Both the position numbers and the translations under genes were made by a program. From Oscillospiraceae bacterium (lineage in GTDB: Bacteria; Bacillota_A; Clostridia; Oscillospirales; Oscillospiraceae), in contig SVLP01000001.1 in assembly GCA_015067895.1 (NCBI GenBank), positions 124,001 through 188,000 of the forward strand: a stretch of DNA of 64,000 nt, given 5' to 3'. Shown in pieces: positions 60,295 to 64,000 of the stretch. Position 1 is the stretch's first letter; each line of letters starts with the position of its first letter. The notes beneath the pieces were generated by a model, which had not been told where the DNA came from, did not search any database, and was given only the letters and a program-made list of their open reading frames with translations.

Positions 60295-60343
60295 TTGTGC
60301 AAGGTGGATACCACTCCAAAAACCGGGGGATGAAATTGCACAA
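60295..60343. promoter_or_regulatory. TTGTGCAA/TTGCACAA sites upstream of nagA
   Basis: TTGTGCAA (60295-60302) and its inverse TTGCACAA (60336-60343) lie 41 bases apart centre to centre, upstream of the nagA promoter. The same half-sites flank galK (29384-29412). Apart from these and the promoter, the 466-base nagA-ROK gap has no gene I can support. Confidence 0.4.
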
Positions 60344-60643
60344 AAGGCACGAAAAATACCATTCTGAAACAAATTTCACGCCGTTGGCGCAGGCTGCGGT
60401 GCGCAGGGGTGCCCCATCGGTGCCCTTGATGAGACCGGTGGAGACGGCCCGGTTCCTGGCGTTATAGTCGTGGATCCTTATCAGAGAAGGCAGGGGAGCT
60501 GTAAGAAACTTTATGCATAGCTTACAAAAAAGGAGAAGTGGAGCTGTACGAATGGTAAAAATGCATCCGATTGTGCGCGACTTGCTTGTGTTCAAACGAC
60601 TCGTGTGGTATCCTGAAAATGAGATCGTATCGGAGGTGGTTCT

Positions 60644-61878
60644 ATGCAGCAATTTGACACCGTACCCACCAGCACTGCCCAGGTTCGCAGAGCCAACCGG
60701 ATCCAGGTGCTGCGGGGATTCCTGGGCAGCGGCCCGAAATCGGCGGGAGATGTGGCGGAACAGGTGGGCCTGAGCCGCCAGACGGTGATGAAGTCCATCC
60801 AGTTCTTCCTGCGTACCGGGCTCCTGGTCTCCGGGGGCAAGGGGGAGTCCACCACCCTGGGCGGCAAGCGTCCGGAGCTCTTCGAGCTGACCCGGATCGG
60901 TTCTTCCTGTGCATCACCATGTGGCCGGAGTATCTGCATATCCACCTTGCCACCGTGGGCGGCATCGTCGTGGCCGACCTGGTTCGGACAGAATCACTGG
61001 GCAGAGAACCGAAGCATGCCCTGGGCCGCGTTGGCAGACTCTGCGCCGAGCTGGTTCGGGACAACGGCATCCGGATGGAGAAGGTGGCGGCGGTGAGCGT
61101 CTCCACTGCGGGAATCATGGACTATACCACCGGTACCCTGCGCTACAGCTCCCAGTCTCCCGACTGGGGGAATGATGTGCCGCTGAAGGAGTATCTGCGG
61201 CCCTGGTTCCCGGAGGAGACCCTGATCTTCGCAGAGAACACGGGCAAAATGGCGGCCCGGCCCTTCCTGCTGGAGCCGGAGCTGATGGACAAGCGGGTGA
61301 TGGTCATCTTTTCGTGCTGGGGGCTGTCCGGCTGTCTGTTGGATCGGGGCAGCATCCTCAGCGGCGGCAACTCCCTGATCGGGGAGATCGGCCACATGAC
61401 CATCGACCCCGGCGATCCGGAGGTCTGCGGCTGCGGCAGCCGGGGCTGCCTGGAGCGGCTGGTCAGTGCCCGACGGCTGCGGGAGCTGGCGGCTCAGTGG
61501 GCGGGGGAGCACCCTGCCTCCAGTCTGACAGATTCGCAGGAGCTGACGGTGCAGCAGGTCTTCGCCGCCTCGGAGCAGGGGGACAGTCTGGCTCAGGCAC
61601 TTTCCCGGTATCTGGGGGAGCGGTTCGCGGTGGCACTGCGGAACGTGAGCCTGGTCTTCGATCCGGATGTGGTGGTCTTCCAGGGGGATTATGCCCATGG
61701 AGACGAGGTGTTCCGGCAGACGCTGCTGGCGCATGTGGCGGATTTCCGATACTTCCCGGCCCGGGGGCCCTTCGAGCTCCGCTTCGACCGGCGGGAGCTG
61801 ACGGAAATGGACACAAAGGGCGCGATCATCGCCCTGACCCGACGGTATTTTGGCAGGGAAGAGCTGTACACGGAGTAA
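60644..61878 (+). pseudogene. ROK-family transcriptional repressor (NagC-like), frameshifted
   Basis: The first frame (60644 to about 60905) encodes a winged helix-turn-helix (KSAGDVAEQVGLSRQTVMKSIQFFLRTG) ending in GGKRPELFELTRIG. The ROK sugar-binding domain continues one frame back, from about 60906 (FFLCITMWPEYLHIHLATVGG) to 61878. It has the zinc motif VCGCGSRGCLE and the IGEIGHMTIDPGD signature. Adding one base near 60903 would restore a 411-residue protein, the normal length of ROK repressors. Divergence from nagA suggests it represses the nag operon in the absence of amino sugar. As it stands the repressor would be inactive, or the base loss is an assembly error. Confidence 0.85.
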
Positions 61879-61880
61879 AA

Positions 61881-61912
61881 ATTCGCCCGTTCCGAAGCCG
61901 GAACGGGCGAAA
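61881..61912. terminator. Terminator between the ROK and HAD genes (works in both directions)
   Basis: TTCGCCCGTTCCG, loop AAGC, CGGAACGGGCGAA, between convergent genes. Confidence 0.85.
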
Positions 61913-61917
61913 ATGTT

Positions 61918-62736
61918 TTACAGGCAGTACCGCTCGATGGCGATGGCGGCGCCGTCGTTTTCATTTGTATCGGTGACGGCATCGGCGATGGAGCGGATGT
62001 GGGCCGGGGCGTTGCCCATGGCTACGCCGAGACCGGCGGCGCGGAGCATGGACTCGTCGTTGCCGCTGTCGCCCAGGGCCATGGTCTGGGCGATGGGGAT
62101 GTCCAGAAGGCGGCACAGCTGGGCAAGCCCATTGCCCTTGTTGGCATCGGGGTGGGTGATCTCCATGCTGGTCTTGGAAGCCCAGACGGCGCTGACGGCC
62201 ACATCCTTCAGCGCCGCTTCCACGTCCTGCCCGATCTCGGGCGGGATCCAGGGCAGCTGGGCCTTTTCCACGGGCAGACGGCATATGGGCTCCAGAGAAT
62301 CGACGATGACGCCGCTCTGGGCCAGAATGGTGTGCACATGGAAATCGAGGTTCCTGTGGGGGAGCTGGGCGTCGTAGGAGCGCTGCGTCAGATGCAGACG
62401 GCTGTCCACAGACATCTCGATGGGGATGTCGAAGCGTTCCGCGATCTCCAGAAGCTGCCCCAGGGCAGCTTCTTCGATGTGCAGACCATAGAGCCGCTCG
62501 CCGGTGCCCAGCTTGAGGATCTGGCCGCCGTTGCAGGTGACCACAAGGGTCTCCCAGACGGGGTGCCCCGTCACCGCCGGGGGCAGCAGGCCGTACTGCC
62601 GTCCCGTCACGGGGACGACGGCGATGCCCTTCGCATGGGCCAGCTCCAACGCGGCATTCAGCCGGGGGGAGAAGGTCTTGCGGTCGGACTGGAGGGCGGT
62701 GCCGTCCAAGTCCATACAGATCAGCTTGATGTCCAT
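61918..62736 (-). CDS. Cof-type HAD-IIB sugar phosphatase
   Basis: This 272-residue HAD phosphatase has motif I in IKLICMDLDGTALQSD (about residues 3-18), motif II Thr in VVPVTGRQYG, motif III Lys in DANKGNGLAQLC, and motif IV in TMALGDSGNDESMLRAAG. The IIB cap domain lies between. It probably dephosphorylates a sugar or cofactor phosphate. It starts one base after the mupG stop (62738), so it belongs to the EIIC-mupG-HAD operon, and an amino-sugar phosphate substrate is plausible. The start at 62736 follows GGAGGTAT. Confidence 0.9.
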   Translation of the reverse strand: MDIKLICMDLDGTALQSDRKTFSPRLNAALELAHAKGIAVVPVTGRQYGLLPPAVTGHPVWETLVVTCNGGQILKLGTGERLYGLHIEEAALGQLLEIAERFDIPIEMSVDSRLHLTQRSYDAQLPHRNLDFHVHTILAQSGVIVDSLEPICRLPVEKAQLPWIPPEIGQDVEAALKDVAVSAVWASKTSMEITHPDANKGNGLAQLCRLLDIPIAQTMALGDSGNDESMLRAAGLGVAMGNAPAHIRSIADAVTDTNENDGAAIAIERYCL

Positions 62737-62737
62737 A

Positions 62738-63784
62738 TCATACCTCCACCAGCATGAATTTCGCGCCCCGGTCGATCCGGTCGATCAGGAGCCACGCGTT
62801 TTCCGGCACAGCGCCGATGACGTTGACCCGCCCGTCGGCGGGGAGCTCCTCCCGGATGAGCATCAGCTCGCCGGAGTAGCGGCCATAGTTTTGGTTGTCC
62901 ACGGTGATGACGCCCCGACGGCGTTCCACGCAATTGTGGGGCTCGACGACATCGCCCTGGCAGGAGTAGATCCGCGACTCCTGGAACCGGATCAGCCACC
63001 GGGGGGAGTCGATGCGGCAGGTGAAGACCTTGCCGTAGAGATGCTTCCAGTCCTCGTCCAGCTGCGCCGGGACGCAGATGACGCCTGTTTTGCAGAAGTG
63101 GGCGATGCGCTGCTGCTCCTTGTCGCTGAGGCCCGGATCGGCAAGGAAGATGTCGTCCATGCCGAAGCGCAGAGCCATGTCCACAAAGGCCGCCGAGGGG
63201 AGCGCATGCCGGTGGGCCTCCAGGGTGGGCAGTCCTTCATGGAGCGGCCCCCGCAGGAGGGTGTCGCCGGGGATGAAGGCCTGCACGGAAAGCCCTGCCT
63301 CCCGCAGACGCTGGGTGGTCTGCGTCAGCAGCTCCTCGTCAAGGCCCGTCTCGGGCCGGGGATAGAAATTGTGCAGGGCAAAGACCTCCTGACCCTTGGC
63401 CGCGATCCGCCGGGCATCGGCGGGGGAGGTGGTGGAGGCGTTGAGAACGATGGGCATTTGGGTCGCCATCTCCTCGATCTCCCGGGCGGTGAACCCGTAG
63501 TCGATGCGCAGTCCCCAGAGCTTCAGTTCCTTTGCCAACTCCGTGAGACTTTCGCAGCCGAATTGCTGCAGGGTCTTCACGGAAACGTCCGCAATGGTTC
63601 TGAAACCGAAAACTGCCAGCAGGTGACAGATCTCTCTGGCCCGCTGGCAGTAGGTTGCATCGAACTCCTCGCTGATGTGCAGCGAGAGGAAGATCGGGGC
63701 CCCCGTACCTGCCCAGAGATCCAACGCGGGGCGCTGGGTCTCAAAGGTGGACAGGTACAGGGAAAACCCCAGTGTTTTACTCAT
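62738..63784 (-). CDS. mupG: MupG/DUF871-family 6-phospho-N-acetylmuramidase
   Basis: This 348-residue protein has an N-terminal TIM barrel opening KTLGFSLYLSTFE and a C-terminal cyclophilin-like domain (about residues 240-348), the layout of DUF871. In Staphylococcus and Bacillus MupG cleaves MurNAc-6-phosphate-GlcNAc, a peptidoglycan recycling disaccharide taken up by a PTS. Conserved pieces seen here include VLNASTTS, ALHNFYPRPETGLDEELL and GLPTLEAHRHALP. The start overlaps the stop of the upstream PTS EIIC gene (TAATG), showing translational coupling. Products GlcNAc and MurNAc-6P would join the nag pathway nearby. Confidence 0.9.
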   Translation of the reverse strand: MSKTLGFSLYLSTFETQRPALDLWAGTGAPIFLSLHISEEFDATYCQRAREICHLLAVFGFRTIADVSVKTLQQFGCESLTELAKELKLWGLRIDYGFTAREIEEMATQMPIVLNASTTSPADARRIAAKGQEVFALHNFYPRPETGLDEELLTQTTQRLREAGLSVQAFIPGDTLLRGPLHEGLPTLEAHRHALPSAAFVDMALRFGMDDIFLADPGLSDKEQQRIAHFCKTGVICVPAQLDEDWKHLYGKVFTCRIDSPRWLIRFQESRIYSCQGDVVEPHNCVERRRGVITVDNQNYGRYSGELMLIREELPADGRVNVIGAVPENAWLLIDRIDRGAKFMLVEV

Positions 63785-63999
63785 TAGGCGTTGGCAACTT
63801 CCTCAGCCTTCAGGGTGAAGTTGGTGATGATGAAGCCCATGATGTAGGAGATGACCAGGCCGACACCGTAGAAGGCCATCTGCATGGCGGGGTTGGAGCC
63901 GCCAGCGGTCATGATGGGGAAGGCCAGGACACCGGAGGGGCCCCAGGTGGTAGCAGCGACCATGTTGGCCATACAGAAAGCACCACCGAAGCCAGCGCC
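63784..63999 (-). CDS. PTS system EIIC component, C-terminal end (cut by the right edge)
   Basis: Only the last 71 residues are in the window. They show a glycine-rich hydrophobic segment (GAGFGGAFCMANMVAATTWGPSGVLAFPIM), a final membrane helix (MAFYGVGLVISYIMGFIITNF) and a short charged tail. This fits the C-terminus of a glucose/sucrose-superfamily EIIC. Overlap with mupG makes a MurNAc- or MurNAc-GlcNAc-specific permease (MurP-like) the likely identity, but that rests on context. The gene is open at the edge. Confidence 0.7.
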   Translation of the reverse strand, partial: GAGFGGAFCMANMVAATTWGPSGVLAFPIMTAGGSNPAMQMAFYGVGLVISYIMGFIITNFTLKAEEVANA

Positions 64000-64000
64000 C

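Noticed and set aside
60203..60652. A 149-codon minus-strand frame in the nagA-ROK gap
   Set aside because: It has no ribosome site, overlaps the nagA promoter and the ROK start, and its composition is random.

Overview
The window looks like chromosome of a GC-rich gut Clostridia bacterium, probably of the Oscillospiraceae/Ruminococcaceae type. The evidence is strong AGGAGG-type ribosome sites, TTGACA/TATAAT promoters, two T-box leaders, a queuosine-transporter riboswitch, BspA-type leucine-rich-repeat and SLH surface proteins, an extracellular pullulanase, and several families of palindromic intergenic repeats. This placement is inferred from gene families and style; no rRNA or marker search was possible. 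I see no tRNA, rRNA, CRISPR array, insertion sequence or prophage.

Layout: 1-2.1 kb, a GH35 beta-galactosidase cut by the left edge and an AI-2E-type membrane protein. 2.2-9.2 kb, rubrerythrin, a tRNA-Trp T-box controlling trpB-trpA, then apgM, serC and serA. 9.2-12.5 kb, a D,D-carboxypeptidase, a divergent pair of tiny XRE regulators, and aspS. 12.7-15.5 kb, a repeat-rich BspA/SLH surface protein. 15.5-19.7 kb, a PPC-domain protein, an N-acetylhexosamine kinase-like gene, a MATE exporter and an aromatic-acid-exporter-like protein. 20-29.4 kb, mostly minus strand: carboxylesterase, pullulanase with a LacI-type operator pair, a PstS-like lipoprotein, a phosphoribosyltransferase behind an attenuator-like hairpin, and pcp. 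29.5-32.2 kb, galK-galT. 32.3-32.7 kb, two tandem 27-codon peptide genes in a duplicated cassette. 32.9-36.6 kb, ECF sigma/anti-sigma and T-box-thrS. 37-42.2 kb, YitT, GNAT, a DUF2156 protein, HAD-IIA and a Na+/alanine symporter. 42.4-49.1 kb, riboswitch-queT, two ion transporters, a nitroreductase, MATE, EamA and a sugar acetyltransferase. 49.3-55.6 kb, a frameshifted SLH amidase, a CD3324-type regulator, GNAT, lysA, a small membrane protein and an aldose epimerase. 56-64 kb, nagA-nagB-ptsH-ptsI facing a frameshifted ROK repressor, then a cell-wall amino-sugar operon (EIIC, MupG, HAD).

How it fits together: many genes serve glycan use. These are beta-galactosidase, pullulanase, galactose and hexosamine kinases, galT, aldose epimerase, nagA/nagB, MupG with a PTS, and the PTS phosphocarriers. 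Others are amino-acid genes controlled by uncharged tRNA (trp, thr) or stand alone (ser, lys).

The strongest oddities are the duplicated 27-residue peptide cassette (32355-32657), a TrpA whose active-site residues have changed while trpBA sits without the rest of the trp pathway, an HPr with Arg at position 46, two genes each broken by an apparent one-base deletion, and multi-copy palindromic repeat families including one 320-bp MITE-like composite.
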